64,000 nucleotides of DNA from Actinomycetota bacterium. Lineage in GTDB: Bacteria; Actinomycetota; Nitriliruptoria; Nitriliruptorales; Nitriliruptoraceae. The stretch lies in NCBI GenBank assembly GCA_019347575.1, contig JAHWKY010000019.1, positions 1-64,000 on the forward strand. The letters run 5' to 3'. The position numbers were made by a program, and so were the translations under genes. Positions 1-8,796 of this stretch are shown in pieces (position 1 is the first letter of the stretch; each line of letters starts with the position of its first letter). A model generated the notes under the pieces. The model was not told where the DNA came from. It was given only the letters and a program-made list of their open reading frames with translations, and searched no databases.

Positions 1-525
1 GAAGTCGTCGCTGGAAGCGATGACCGCGAGGTGCATCAGCGCCTTGGCGGAGAGGCGGTCGTCGGCGACCGCCGCGACGAGCGGGGCGTACGCGCCAAGA
101 TCCTCGTCCCGGACGAGCGGGGCGTGCAGGCGCACGTGCTTGGCACGGACGGGGACGTTGACGTGGACCTCGAGGTCGTCTGGCGGTGTGCCGTCCGCCA
201 TCCAGGCGGACAGGGGCTGGGCCTGCTGCCAGTAGGCGGCTGGATCGCCGTCGCGGTGTCGCGACGGGACCGCCAGCGTCTTGCGGGGGTCGACGGTGAA
301 GCTCACCAGGCCCGGTCCGTGCTCGTCCACGTGCTGCTCGGCGTGTCGCTGCTCGAGGTAGGCAGACACCCGGCGGCCGTGCGCGTACGCCCCCGGCGCG
401 GCGCGGTCGAGCTCGCCGGGAGGTCCGAGCCGATCGCTGAGATCCGCGCGGGTCCGCAACCCCTCCTCCTCGATGAGAGGCAGGCGCCGCACCCGCGTGA
501 GGTGGAAGACGGTCACTCGGTCCAC
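1..525 (-). CDS. Hypothetical protein, C-terminus beyond window
   Basis: An open frame runs leftwards off the window edge for 175 codons. The chosen GTG at 525 is preceded by GAGG six bases upstream. The visible part begins VDRVTVFHLTRVRRL and is rich in Asp, Arg and His, with no signal peptide or membrane segment. The opening (aromatic-His-hydrophobic, then LIEEEGLRTR) loosely recalls the start of ADP-ribosyltransferase-like DarT/DUF4433 proteins, but this is too weak to name it. It follows the small gene at 568-834 on the same strand after 42 bases, so the two may be co-transcribed. Function unknown. Confidence 0.6.
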   Translation of the reverse strand, partial: MDRVTVFHLTRVRRLPLIEEEGLRTRADLSDRLGPPGELDRAAPGAYAHGRRVSAYLEQRHAEQHVDEHGPGLVSFTVDPRKTLAVPSRHRDGDPAAYWQQAQPLSAWMADGTPPDDLEVHVNVPVRAKHVRLHAPLVRDEDLGAYAPLVAAVADDRLSAKALMHLAVIASSDDF

Positions 526-567
526 GGCAGGCCTCGGTTGAGCGGACGGGCGAGGGTAGTGACGGGA

Positions 568-834
568 TCAGTCCTTGAGCTGACGATCGAGGTCGGCCTC
601 GAGTCGTTCGAGCTGCGCCTCAGCCTTCTGCAGATCCGACTGGCCGGTGTCGGCGGCGGCCGCGAGACGTCGCTGGTAGCCGCTGCGCCGCCCCACCGAC
701 ATCGTCGCGACGTCGATGCGCGCATGCACCGCGCGGAGACGTCCGGTGAAGGCGAGCAGCCGTTGCACGTCCACGAGAGGCCGCTCGGCCGGGCCCGCAC
801 CGTCGCGGTCCTCGTCCGAGGATGCATCCGCCAC
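568..834 (-). CDS. Small hypothetical protein with C-terminal coiled coil
   Basis: This 88-residue acidic and arginine-rich protein starts at GTG 834, chosen because AGGAG lies seven bases upstream. The last 35 residues (around SDLQKAEAQLERLEADLDRQ) have heptad spacing of Leu and Ala and charged flanks, so a short coiled coil is likely. There is no signal peptide or metal motif. It sits downstream of serB on the same strand, about 90 bases away, and upstream of the partial gene at the window edge. No family is recognised; it is probably a small cytoplasmic protein. Confidence 0.5.
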   Translation of the reverse strand: MADASSDEDRDGAGPAERPLVDVQRLLAFTGRLRAVHARIDVATMSVGRRSGYQRRLAAAADTGQSDLQKAEAQLERLEADLDRQLKD

Positions 835-922
835 GGTGCAGCTCCTAGCCCTCGCCTCCGTGCTGGTGTCGGGCCGTGGCCCCAACCAGCAACGGCGTTC
901 AGCGTAGTGGCAGGCAGTCAGG

Positions 923-2152
923 TCACGCAGGGGGTGTACCGGGCACCGGGACCGGGTCACCGGTGACCGTCGGGTCGTCGGCGTCGGCAGCTTCCACCTC
1001 GTCACGACGGATCCCGAGCACGAACAGGATCGCATCGAGGTAGGGCACCGAGACGGCGGTGTCGGCTGCTTCGCGCACCACCGGCTTGGCGTTGAACGCG
1101 ATGCCCAGTCCCGCACGCGCCAGCATGTCGAGGTCGTTGGCACCGTCGCCCACCGCGACGGTCTGCTCGAGCGGGACCCCCTCGCGGGCGGCGATCTCGG
1201 TCAGCAGCTCGGCCTTCCGGGCGCGGTCCACGACCGGGCCGACGATCTCCCCCGTGAGCCTGCCGTCCTCGACCTCGAGCTCGTTCGCGTAGGCGTGGTC
1301 GAGGCCGAGCTCGTCCGCGAGCCGGTCCGTCAACAGCGTGAAACCTCCGCTGACGATGCCGATGCGGAAGCCGAGTCGCTTGAGCGTGCGGATGAACGTG
1401 CGTGCGCCAGGCGTCAGCCGGACGCGCTCGCTGACGCGTCGCACCGCTTCGATGTCCAGACCTGCGAGCATCCTGACGCGCTCGCGGAGGGCGCTCTCGA
1501 AGTCGAGCTCACCCGTCATCGCTCGTTCGGTGAGATCGGCGACCTCGTTGGCGCGTCCGGCCTCGTCGGCGAGCAGCTCGATCAGCTCGTCCTCGATCAG
1601 GGTCGAGTCGACGTCCAGCACGACGAGGCGCTTGGCGCGACGCTCGAGGCCCTCTCGCTGGACGGCGATGTCGACACGGTGGACCCCCGCGGCCTCGACC
1701 AGTGCGGCCCGCATCGCGTCCCCGTCCCCACCCGCCACGATGAACTCGAACGTGACGACGGGGTACCGCGACAACCGCACGATGCGGTCGATGTTGCCGC
1801 CGTGGTCCGCGATCGCGGTGGTCACGGCGTGCAGGGCGGTGGGCGTCAGTCGGCTCGCCATGACCGTGACCGCCCAGTGCGGTCCCGCGACCGGTGACGG
1901 CCGGTCCTCGACGACCTCGAAATCGAGCTGGAGATCGCGGTCCCACCCGAAGAACAGCAGATCCTTCAGCACCCTGCTGTCACCCTCGGGGATGCTGATC
2001 AGCACGTCGAGGGTCAGCCGCTGTCGCACGACGACCTGCTCCATGTCGTAGAGCTCGACGTCGCCGCCGCTGAGAGCCTCGAGCAGACCCGCGGTGATCC
2101 CGGGCCGGTCACGCCCGGAGATGCGGACGAGGAGGGTTCGTCGATCGGTCAG
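923..2152 (-). CDS. serB: Phosphoserine phosphatase SerB, probable CTG start
   Basis: SerB removes phosphate from O-phospho-L-serine, the last step of serine synthesis. The C-terminal HAD domain shows the nucleophile motif DVDSTLIEDE, the GIVSGGF region and the GDGANDLDML metal motif. The N-terminal half has two ACT-type segments, as in actinobacterial SerB. The first in-frame ATG (2044) would remove the first ACT strand and helix, which are plainly encoded upstream (TDRRTLLVRISGRDRPGIT). No ATG, GTG or TTG precedes that segment in frame. CTG at 2152, with GAGG seven bases upstream, gives the family N-terminus (normally MTDRRTLLVRV). The CTG start is therefore an inference from conservation. 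409 residues. Confidence 0.88.
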   Translation of the reverse strand: MTDRRTLLVRISGRDRPGITAGLLEALSGGDVELYDMEQVVVRQRLTLDVLISIPEGDSRVLKDLLFFGWDRDLQLDFEVVEDRPSPVAGPHWAVTVMASRLTPTALHAVTTAIADHGGNIDRIVRLSRYPVVTFEFIVAGGDGDAMRAALVEAAGVHRVDIAVQREGLERRAKRLVVLDVDSTLIEDELIELLADEAGRANEVADLTERAMTGELDFESALRERVRMLAGLDIEAVRRVSERVRLTPGARTFIRTLKRLGFRIGIVSGGFTLLTDRLADELGLDHAYANELEVEDGRLTGEIVGPVVDRARKAELLTEIAAREGVPLEQTVAVGDGANDLDMLARAGLGIAFNAKPVVREAADTAVSVPYLDAILFVLGIRRDEVEAADADDPTVTGDPVPVPGTPPA

Positions 2153-2235
2153 AGACAGGCCTCGGAGCGGAGCGCGGCGAGCCTACCCAGGTCGCCGCTC
2201 CGGTGACCTACCGAGCGCCGTCGGGACGCTCGCGT

Positions 2236-2248
2236 ACCCTCCCCCGCC
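2236..2248 (+). promoter_or_regulatory. Candidate -10 box for a leaderless dapC transcript
   Basis: TACCCT lies 2236-2241, only seven bases before the dapC ATG, and no Shine-Dalgarno sequence is present between them. This is the spacing expected if transcription starts at or next to the ATG. Leaderless mRNAs are common in Actinobacteria. No convincing -35 element was seen. Confidence 0.3.
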
Positions 2249-3424
2249 ATGGTCACCTCCAACCCCGCCCTCCGACGCCTCGGCGGCTACCCGCTCGCGC
2301 GTCTGCAGGACCTCGCCGAGGACCTGCGCGCGAGCGGCGCGACGGTGCACGACTTCTCCATCGGCGACCCCGACGAGCCCACCCCCTCGTTCATCCGTCA
2401 GGCTCTGGTCGACGATCTCGGACCGGTCAGTCGCTACCCCACGGCCACCGGCCGTGTCGCGCTGCGGGAGGCCATCGCGAGCTGGGTAGGGCGTCGGCAC
2501 GGCGTCACGATCGACCCGGACGTGCACGTGCTACCCACCTCGGGGAGCAAGGAGGCCATCTTCCACCTGCCGCTGGCGGTGATCGATCCGCACGGATCGC
2601 GCCGGCACGTCCTGTGGGGGGACCCCGGCTACCCGGTCTACGGGCGGGGCGCGCTGTTCGCCGGAGGCGAGTCCGACCCGGTGACCCTGACGCACGCAGA
2701 CGGGTGGTTGCTCGACCTCGGGGCGCTCGATCACGACCGCCTCGATCGTGCGTGCATCGCGTGGGTCAACTACCCCCACAACCCCACTGGAGCGGCGGCT
2801 GATCGCGCCTACCTCGCCGATCAGGTCGGGGTCGCGCGCGATCGCGACGTCCTGCTGTGCTCCGACGAGTGCTACCAGGAGGTGTGGTTCGACGAGCCCG
2901 CCCCATCGGTGCTCGAGGCCTGCGGGGACGACCTGACCGGGGTCCTCGCGTTCGTGTCGCTGTCGAAGCGGTCGGGGATGACCGGCTACCGCTGTGGAGC
3001 CGTCATCGGCGACCCGGAACTGATCGCTCGGTTGCGCGTGCTGCGACCCAACATCGGCGCTGCGCCGCCGGGGTTCGTGCAGGCCGCAGCGGCGGCCGCG
3101 TGGGCCGACCAGGAGCACGTCGACGAGCGGCGCGCCGTGTTCGCCGCCAAGCGCGACGTCGTCCTGAGCTTCCTCGACCGGGCCGGCATGACGGTGTCCG
3201 GATCGGCGGCCACCTTCTACGTGTGGTTCCGCGCCCCGAACGGTGACGACGTCGACTACTGCGAAGCGTTGCTGAAGGAGCGGATCGTCGCGTCCCCGGG
3301 TCGCTCGTTCGGGGACGGCGGAGCGGGGTGGATCCGTCTGGCGCTCGTCCCGACGGTCGAGGCCTGCCGCGACGCCGTAGGGTCATGGGGCGAGGCCATC
3401 GACGCCGGACGGCTCCCGACGTGA
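2249..3424 (+). CDS. dapC: Class I/II aminotransferase, likely succinyldiaminopimelate transaminase
   Basis: A 391-residue PLP enzyme of fold type I. It has the aromatic/Gly substrate stretch near residues 125-135 (WGDPGYPVYG), the cofactor Asn motif NYPHNPTGA (about 178-186), and the Schiff-base lysine in SLSKRSGMTGYR (about 240). In the succinylase lysine route, DapC transfers an amino group to N-succinyl-2-amino-6-oxopimelate. The assignment rests on length, family resemblance and dapD/dapE lying 3 kb downstream on the same strand. Other aminotransferase specificities cannot be excluded. The last bases overlap the next gene (GTGA), so the two are translationally coupled. Confidence 0.82.
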   Translation: MVTSNPALRRLGGYPLARLQDLAEDLRASGATVHDFSIGDPDEPTPSFIRQALVDDLGPVSRYPTATGRVALREAIASWVGRRHGVTIDPDVHVLPTSGSKEAIFHLPLAVIDPHGSRRHVLWGDPGYPVYGRGALFAGGESDPVTLTHADGWLLDLGALDHDRLDRACIAWVNYPHNPTGAAADRAYLADQVGVARDRDVLLCSDECYQEVWFDEPAPSVLEACGDDLTGVLAFVSLSKRSGMTGYRCGAVIGDPELIARLRVLRPNIGAAPPGFVQAAAAAAWADQEHVDERRAVFAAKRDVVLSFLDRAGMTVSGSAATFYVWFRAPNGDDVDYCEALLKERIVASPGRSFGDGGAGWIRLALVPTVEACRDAVGSWGEAIDAGRLPT

Positions 3425-5031
3425 CGCAGCGTCCCTACCTCGTGGTCGTCTCCGCAGCGCTGCTCGCGGTCGGTCTGGTCGTCCTCGCGGTCCGCACCTC
3501 GGGTCCCGGCCCCGCGGCGGCCGACGCGCGTCCGGTCGTGGCGCAGCCGACCGCGACGACCGCCCCGGGAACCGCGGCCCCGGAACCGACGTCGCCTGCA
3601 GCGAGCCCCACGACCTCGCCCATGCCCGAGAACCGCGGGATGGTCGGGGCGTCCACCGTCGGTTCTCCCTGGGGCACGATCGCCGGGTTGCTGCAGTTCC
3701 GGGGCAACCCGACCCGCACCTGGTACGGGACCGGACCGGTCCCGACCGCGCCTCGGGAGGTGTGGCGCTACCCCGATCGGACCATGTGCACCGAGGAGGT
3801 GACCGGCGAGGAGGTCGTTCAGACCACCGACGCCGAGGGCAACGTCATCGACACCACGCGGCCCGTCACCAAGCTGTGGTGCGGGACGGGGTGGACCGGC
3901 CAGCCGGTCGTGTGGGAACGGCCCGATGGCGTGACCGAGGTGATCTTCGGGGGCTTCGACGGGGCGGTGCACTTCGTCGATGCCGCGACCGGTGAGGCGA
4001 CGCGCGCGAAGTTCCAGACCGGCCACATGATCAAGGGCTCGGTGACCCTCGATCCGAACGGGTTCCCGCTCCTCTACTTCGGCTCGCGCGACGACAACCT
4101 CCGCATCGTGGCACTGGACCGCGGTGATCCGGTCGAGCTGTGGCGACTCCCCGCGAACCCCAACCGGGTGTGGAACAACGACTGGGACGGCAACCCCGTC
4201 ATCGTCGACGGGCTGCTGCTCGAAGGCGGCGAGGACAGCTGGTTCTACGCCATCGAGCTCAACCGTGACACCGACGCCGACGGGCTGGTGACGGTCGCGC
4301 CGGAGGTGCTCGTCGAGGTGGAGGGGTGGAACGACCAGCTCTTCCGGGACGTCGGCGATCGCAACGTCTCGATCGAGAACTCGGTCGCCGTGTTCGAGGA
4401 CCGGGTCTACTTCGCCAACTCCGGCGGACGCGTCGTCGGCCTCGACCTCGCCGATGTCCGCAGGGGCGAGGCTCCGGTCGTCTTCGACTACTGGGTCGGC
4501 GACGACGTCGACGCTTCCATCGTCATCGACGCCGAGGGGATGCTGTACGTGTCGGTCGAGCTCGAGCGCTTCCTGCCCCGTGCCGAGGAGGTCGGACAGC
4601 TCGTCAAGCTCGATCCCTACACGGCGGGCGACCCGCGGGTCTGGGGCGTGGCGGTCCCGCCCCGCCCCCCCGGCGGCGGGCCCGACGACGGCGGGATCTG
4701 GGGCACCCCCGCTCTGCACGAGGGACTGCTCTACGCCACGACCCACCCGGGCGACCTGCTGGTCGTCGACACCGCCACGGGCGAGGTGGTGTGGCGCCAG
4801 GACATCGGCTACCACGAGTGGTCTTCACCCGTCGTCGTCGACGACACGCTGATCGTCGGGGCGTGCGAGGAGGGCGGGTTGCTCGCGTGGTCGCTGCGGG
4901 ACCCGCGTGCCCCGACCCCGCTATGGGATGTGACGGTCGGGGGTGGGGCGTGCATCGAGTCGACGCCGGCGGTCTGGAACGGCGGCATCTACGTCGGCAG
5001 TCGCGACGGCTTCTTCTACGGCCTGCGCTGA
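3421..5031 (+). CDS. Membrane-anchored PQQ-like beta-propeller protein
   Basis: This 536-residue protein starts at GTG 3421, overlapping the dapC stop by three bases. Residues about 5-25 form a single hydrophobic anchor or uncleaved signal, followed by an Ala/Pro/Thr-rich linker to about residue 75. The rest is a beta-propeller with repeated blades of the type G-x-V-x-x-x-D-x-x-T/A-G (for example FGGFDGAVHFVDAATGE, LLVVDTATGEVVW, IYVGSRDGFFYGL). Two Cys pairs occur in the extracellular part. The fold suggests ligand or protein binding outside the membrane. PQQ-dehydrogenase activity is not supported, as no PQQ or calcium ligands are evident. Coupling to dapC looks incidental. Confidence 0.75.
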   Translation: MTQRPYLVVVSAALLAVGLVVLAVRTSGPGPAAADARPVVAQPTATTAPGTAAPEPTSPAASPTTSPMPENRGMVGASTVGSPWGTIAGLLQFRGNPTRTWYGTGPVPTAPREVWRYPDRTMCTEEVTGEEVVQTTDAEGNVIDTTRPVTKLWCGTGWTGQPVVWERPDGVTEVIFGGFDGAVHFVDAATGEATRAKFQTGHMIKGSVTLDPNGFPLLYFGSRDDNLRIVALDRGDPVELWRLPANPNRVWNNDWDGNPVIVDGLLLEGGEDSWFYAIELNRDTDADGLVTVAPEVLVEVEGWNDQLFRDVGDRNVSIENSVAVFEDRVYFANSGGRVVGLDLADVRRGEAPVVFDYWVGDDVDASIVIDAEGMLYVSVELERFLPRAEEVGQLVKLDPYTAGDPRVWGVAVPPRPPGGGPDDGGIWGTPALHEGLLYATTHPGDLLVVDTATGEVVWRQDIGYHEWSSPVVVDDTLIVGACEEGGLLAWSLRDPRAPTPLWDVTVGGGACIESTPAVWNGGIYVGSRDGFFYGLR

Positions 5032-5051
5032 GGCCTGCGGCCCTTCGGGCG

Positions 5052-6653
5052 TCACCGACGCATCGCGTCGAGCAGCTCCGCGAACACGTCCGCCGTGACG
5101 GCAGCGGTGCCGCCGATGACGGTGCCGACGTCGAAGCGTGACGCCTGGTCGACGATGAAGTCGCGGACCGCGGTGGCACCGCCGGCGAGGTCGGCTGGAT
5201 GCACGAGCACCACGACGCCGCCGACCCGGGCGGCGTACGCACCCGCGGTGAGGCCGTCCGGGAAGTCGGCGCCGGTCGCGAACACGAGCGGGACGTCACC
5301 AGCGGAGAGCCGCGCCAGAGCCTGCTGCGCCACTGCGACGGTGGTGCCGTACCGGGAGGGCCCCTCGAGCCGCTCCACCTCGTAGCCGAGTTGTCGGAGT
5401 CGCGTCTCGACGGCGTCCGCGATGGCGGCGGTGCCGCCCAGCAGCCACACCTTCCGTGTATCGAGCTGAGCGAGGGTCGCCTCGGTCACCTGAGGGAGCG
5501 ATCCGCTGCGGGTCAACAGCGTCGGCAGCCGGTCGGGACCGGCCGACAGCGACCCGGCCGACAGCGCATCCGGCCACGAGTCACGCGCGGGGTCATCGTG
5601 CTGCCCGAGTGCCACGACGACCTCCGCGGCCGGGCTCGCCCCGACCTCGAGCGCGACCGCGCGTGCGGTCTGGAACCGGTCCGCCCCTTCCAGACGACGG
5701 ACCGTGAAGCCGCTCTCGACCAGCTGGTCCTCGACCGCCTGCGAGACCGCCGCGACGCCCCCGAGGATCCAGACGGTCTCGACCCTGAGATCACTCAGCG
5801 CCTGCAGGACCTCATTGGGAAGCTCGTCCTTCCGCGTCAGCAGCAGCGGGGCGTCGAGCTTCGCGGCCAGCGCGGTCGCCGCGAGTGCGTCCGGGAACGC
5901 GAAGCCCGTCGCGAGCAGGGCGTGCTCGGCCTCGGACCATCCGCGGCGTGCCGATGCCACCGCCGTGAGGATGCGGTCGTCCCCAGCCGTCCGCGACAGG
6001 CTGGCTCCGTCGGTCACGGTCACGGTCGCGTCGTCGGACGCGTCCTGGTCGTCGTCGTCGGTGACGGTCAGCGTGACGGTGAAGATGCCCTCCTGCGGGA
6101 ACGGCACGACGACGGTCGCGCCGGTGGCGTCGGCGTTGCCGTCACCATCGACGTCCCACGCGTAGGCCTCGATCGCGCCACCCTCCTCGGGATCCCGACT
6201 ACCGCGCCCGTCGAGGGTGACGCTGTCTCCTTCGACGACCTCGTAGGGCCCGCCAGCGTCGGCGATCGGCGCGGGCGGCTCGCCGGGATCCGACCCGTCG
6301 GTCACGAACACGGTTCCGGACATGCCCACGCCTCCGTCGGCACCGTGGACGGAGCAGTGGTATGGGAACTCGCCCGGAGCGTCGAACTTGTGGGTGAAGT
6401 CGATCGACCCTGTCGTCGGGGCGCCCGAGGAGAACGAGTCACCGTCCGCTTGGACGTTGTGGCTCCTGCTGCCAGCCGCCTTGACCCAGTGCACGGTGGT
6501 CCCGACCTCCACGGTGAGATCCTTCGGCGTGTAGGTGTCCGTGTTGGCACCGATGGTCACGGTCGCGTCGGGGTGGTCCGCACGGACGGGACCCGGTACC
6601 GACAGCGCTGCGACGACGCTCGTGCTGACCACGAGGACGAGCATGCGGTTCAC
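5052..6653 (-). CDS. Secreted cupredoxin-PKD-cell wall binding repeat 2 protein
   Basis: A 533-residue mosaic surface protein. GTG 6653 is chosen because GGGAGG lies eight bases upstream. Domains in order: signal peptide (about 1-25); a plastocyanin-like domain (about 28-125) with the type 1 copper ligands His (SHNV) and Cys, His, Met in FPYHCSVHG...GM; a PKD domain (about 135-225) starting ADAGGPYEV; then three cell-wall-binding repeat 2 units (about 230-533) with motifs such as GFAFPDALAA, WILGGVAAV and LEGADRFQTA. It would sit in the cell wall and bind copper. It is convergent with the beta-propeller gene (20 bases) and divergent from dapD. Confidence 0.82.
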   Translation of the reverse strand: MNRMLVLVVSTSVVAALSVPGPVRADHPDATVTIGANTDTYTPKDLTVEVGTTVHWVKAAGSRSHNVQADGDSFSSGAPTTGSIDFTHKFDAPGEFPYHCSVHGADGGVGMSGTVFVTDGSDPGEPPAPIADAGGPYEVVEGDSVTLDGRGSRDPEEGGAIEAYAWDVDGDGNADATGATVVVPFPQEGIFTVTLTVTDDDDQDASDDATVTVTDGASLSRTAGDDRILTAVASARRGWSEAEHALLATGFAFPDALAATALAAKLDAPLLLTRKDELPNEVLQALSDLRVETVWILGGVAAVSQAVEDQLVESGFTVRRLEGADRFQTARAVALEVGASPAAEVVVALGQHDDPARDSWPDALSAGSLSAGPDRLPTLLTRSGSLPQVTEATLAQLDTRKVWLLGGTAAIADAVETRLRQLGYEVERLEGPSRYGTTVAVAQQALARLSAGDVPLVFATGADFPDGLTAGAYAARVGGVVVLVHPADLAGGATAVRDFIVDQASRFDVGTVIGGTAAVTADVFAELLDAMRR

Positions 6654-6738
6654 GATGCCTACCTCCCTGTCGGACCCCAGCGCGCCCGCGGTCGAGCCTC
6701 CCCCCTCTTCTACGCTCCGGAGCGACCGGAGGTTCAGG

Positions 6739-7560
6739 GTGACCGACCAGCTCAAGGCGACCATCGAGGCGGCGTTCGCCGCCGACGACGACTCGTGGAA
6801 GGGCGGGGACGCCCGCTCGGCGGTGCACGAGGCCATCGACCTGCTCGACCGTGGCGAGGTACGGGTGGCCGAGAACGTGGACGGCGAGTGGCGTGTGAAC
6901 ACGTGGCTCAAGGAGGCGATCCTGCTGCTGTTCCGCCAGGCCGAGATGGAGACGATCGAGGTCGGCCCCTACGAGTACCGCGACAAGATCCCGCTGAAAC
7001 GCGGTTGGGAGCGAGCGGGCGTCCGCGTCGTGCCGCCAGCGACGGCGCGCTGGGGAGCCCACATCGAGTCCGGAGCCATCCTGATGCCCAGCTACGTGAA
7101 CATCGGGGCCTACGTCGGCGCCGGGTCGATGGTGGACACGTGGGCGACCGTCGGTTCGTGCGCGCAGATCGGCCGTGACGTGCACCTCGCCGGAGGGGTG
7201 GGCATCGGTGGCGTGCTCGAACCGCCCGGGGCGCGCCCCGTCATCGTCGAGGACGGGGCGTTCATCGGCTCACGCTGCATCGTCGTGGAGGGCAGCATCG
7301 TCGAGGCCGAGGCCGTCCTCGGCGCCAACACCGTCATCACCGCCTCGACGCCGATCATCGACGTGACCGGGCCGGAGCCGGTCGAGCACCGCGGCCGCGT
7401 CCCCGCCCGAGCCGTGGTCGTCCCCGGGACGCGTCCCAAGGAGTTCCCGGGCGGCACGGTGCAGCTCTCGGCCGCGATCGTCATCGGCCACCGCAAGGCG
7501 TCCACGGACCGCAAGGTGTCACTCAACGAGGCCCTCCGCGAGTTCGACGTGCAGGTCTGA
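6739..7560 (+). CDS. dapD: Tetrahydrodipicolinate N-succinyltransferase
   Basis: DapD transfers succinyl from succinyl-CoA to tetrahydrodipicolinate in lysine/diaminopimelate synthesis. The 273-residue protein is of the E. coli-like class, with a helical N-terminus and a left-handed beta-helix made of hexapeptide repeats (ILMPSYVNIGAYVGAGSMVD, VGSCAQIGRDVHLAGGVGIG). The GTG at 6739 has GGAGG six bases upstream and begins VTDQLKATIEAAF, the normal family start. It is followed one base after its stop by dapE, so the pair forms an operon. All hallmark residues seen look intact, in contrast to dapE. Confidence 0.93.
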   Translation: MTDQLKATIEAAFAADDDSWKGGDARSAVHEAIDLLDRGEVRVAENVDGEWRVNTWLKEAILLLFRQAEMETIEVGPYEYRDKIPLKRGWERAGVRVVPPATARWGAHIESGAILMPSYVNIGAYVGAGSMVDTWATVGSCAQIGRDVHLAGGVGIGGVLEPPGARPVIVEDGAFIGSRCIVVEGSIVEAEAVLGANTVITASTPIIDVTGPEPVEHRGRVPARAVVVPGTRPKEFPGGTVQLSAAIVIGHRKASTDRKVSLNEALREFDVQV

Positions 7561-7561
7561 G

Positions 7562-8629
7562 GTGGCCGACGCCGAAGCACTGACGGCACGGACCCTCGAA
7601 CTGCTGCGCATCCCATCGGTGACCGGCGACGAGTCCGCCATCGCCGATCACGTCGCTGCCACCTACGGCTCCGACCGCGTCACGCGCGTCGGCAACAGCG
7701 TCGTCGTTGGCGAGCCGTCGGGACGGCCGGCGATCGCGCTCGTCGGGCACCTCGACACCGTCCCCGCGACCGAGGACGACCGCGAGCCGCGGGTCGAGAG
7801 TGGCGTCATCGTCGGGCGCGGCGCGTCGGACATGAAGGGGGGGATCGCGGTCGGTGAACGGCTCCGCGCCGACCTCGCTGGCTCGTCACCGTACGACCTC
7901 GTGCTCGTGCTCTACGCGGCGGAGGAGGGACCGGACGAGCACAACGAGCTGCGCACGGTCCTCGCCGAGGTCCCGTGGCTCCACGATCTCGCCCTCGCGA
8001 TCATCCTCGAGCCGACCGACCTCGAGGTCCAGGCTGGCTGTCTCGGCGGCCTCCACGCGCTGCTGTTGTTCACGGGGCGCGCCGCGCACTCGGCCCGACC
8101 CTGGACCGGCGAGAACGCGCTGACGAAGGCCGGGTCCTTCCTCGCCGAGCTCCACGAGCGCCCCGCGCGGGAGGTCACCGTCGACGGCGTCACCTACCAC
8201 GACGTGTGGACGGCGACGCAGGCCAGCACCGAGAACGCACGCAACGTGGTACCCGATCGGTTCGTGGTGAACCTCAACTACCGCTTCGCGCCGTCGCGTG
8301 ACCTGGCCACGGCCGAGGCCGAGCTCCTCGCAACGGTGGACGGCCGTGCCGAGGTCGAGATCGTCGACCGTGCGGCCCCCGCTCCACCGCGTACCTCGGA
8401 TCGCCTCGTCGCGCGGTTCGTCGAGCTCGTCGGGGGCGGTGAGGTGACCGGCAAGTAGGCCTGGACCGACATCGCCCGGTTCGCCGAGATCGACGTGCCG
8501 GCGGTGAACTACGGGCCCGGGCTGACGTCCCAGGCGCACCAGCGCGGTGAGCACGTGCCGATCGACAGCCTGACGGCGGCCTACGACCGACTCCGCGCCT
8601 TCCTCACCGCGGATCCCGCTGCATGTTGA
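7562..8629 (+). pseudogene. dapE: Succinyldiaminopimelate desuccinylase dapE with in-frame amber codon
   Basis: DapE, a di-zinc M20 peptidase-family enzyme, hydrolyses N-succinyl-LL-diaminopimelate. Intact hallmarks include the metal-binding GHLDTVP (about residue 62), RGASDMKGG (about 87) and YAAEEGPDEHNEL. The frame is stopped by TAG at 8456-8458 after EVTGK, but continues without a break to TGA at 8627 with a normal DapE tail (AWTDIARFAEIDVPAVNYGP). The relatives usually have Gln here (KQAWTD), so a single C-to-T change from CAG explains the stop. It is either a new nonsense mutation, a read-through codon, or a sequencing error. The truncated 298-residue product would lack the last zinc-ligand region. 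Confidence 0.85.
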
Positions 8630-8754
8630 CCTGAGCCGTCCCCCCGGCTGGCACCACCGTCCGCACCCACACGTCGGCGAGGCCTGCACCCGCACGGACC
8701 GCGACGGTCTCGCGGTCGGCGCCCCGAGCTCCTGCTGACGGGCTAGGCTGCCGC

Positions 8755-8776
8755 AACCTGAACGACCTGTCAGGTT
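8755..8776. promoter_or_regulatory. Inverted repeat operator before lipase gene
   Basis: AACCTGA and TCAGGTT form a 7-bp inverted repeat separated by eight bases. It lies directly downstream of a possible -10 box (TAGGCT, 8744-8749) and 20 bases before the lipase start. A near-identical palindrome occurs at 57262-57282 before an acyl-CoA ligase gene. The regulator is unknown; a TetR-type repressor is a guess from size and symmetry. Confidence 0.4.
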
Positions 8777-8796
8777 CGCGGGCGAAGGGGACCACG

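Noticed and set aside
1-525. DarT/ADP-ribosyltransferase call for the partial gene
   Set aside because: Only a short opening motif is similar and the catalytic part is outside the window.
31-966. Long plus-strand open frame over the first kilobase
   Set aside because: It is antisense to the partial gene at 1-525 and the small gene at 568-834, which have good ribosome binding sites and normal composition. Long antisense frames are expected at this GC content.
5199-7178. 659-codon plus-strand frame
   Set aside because: It lies opposite the cupredoxin/cell-wall protein and crosses into dapD in another frame. Its composition is His/Arg-rich without any domain, while the opposite frame has clear domains.
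8456-8458. General reassignment of TAG as a sense codon
   Set aside because: Other genes in the window end correctly at TAG (32226, 33995, 43448) without homology beyond it, so only dapE is affected.
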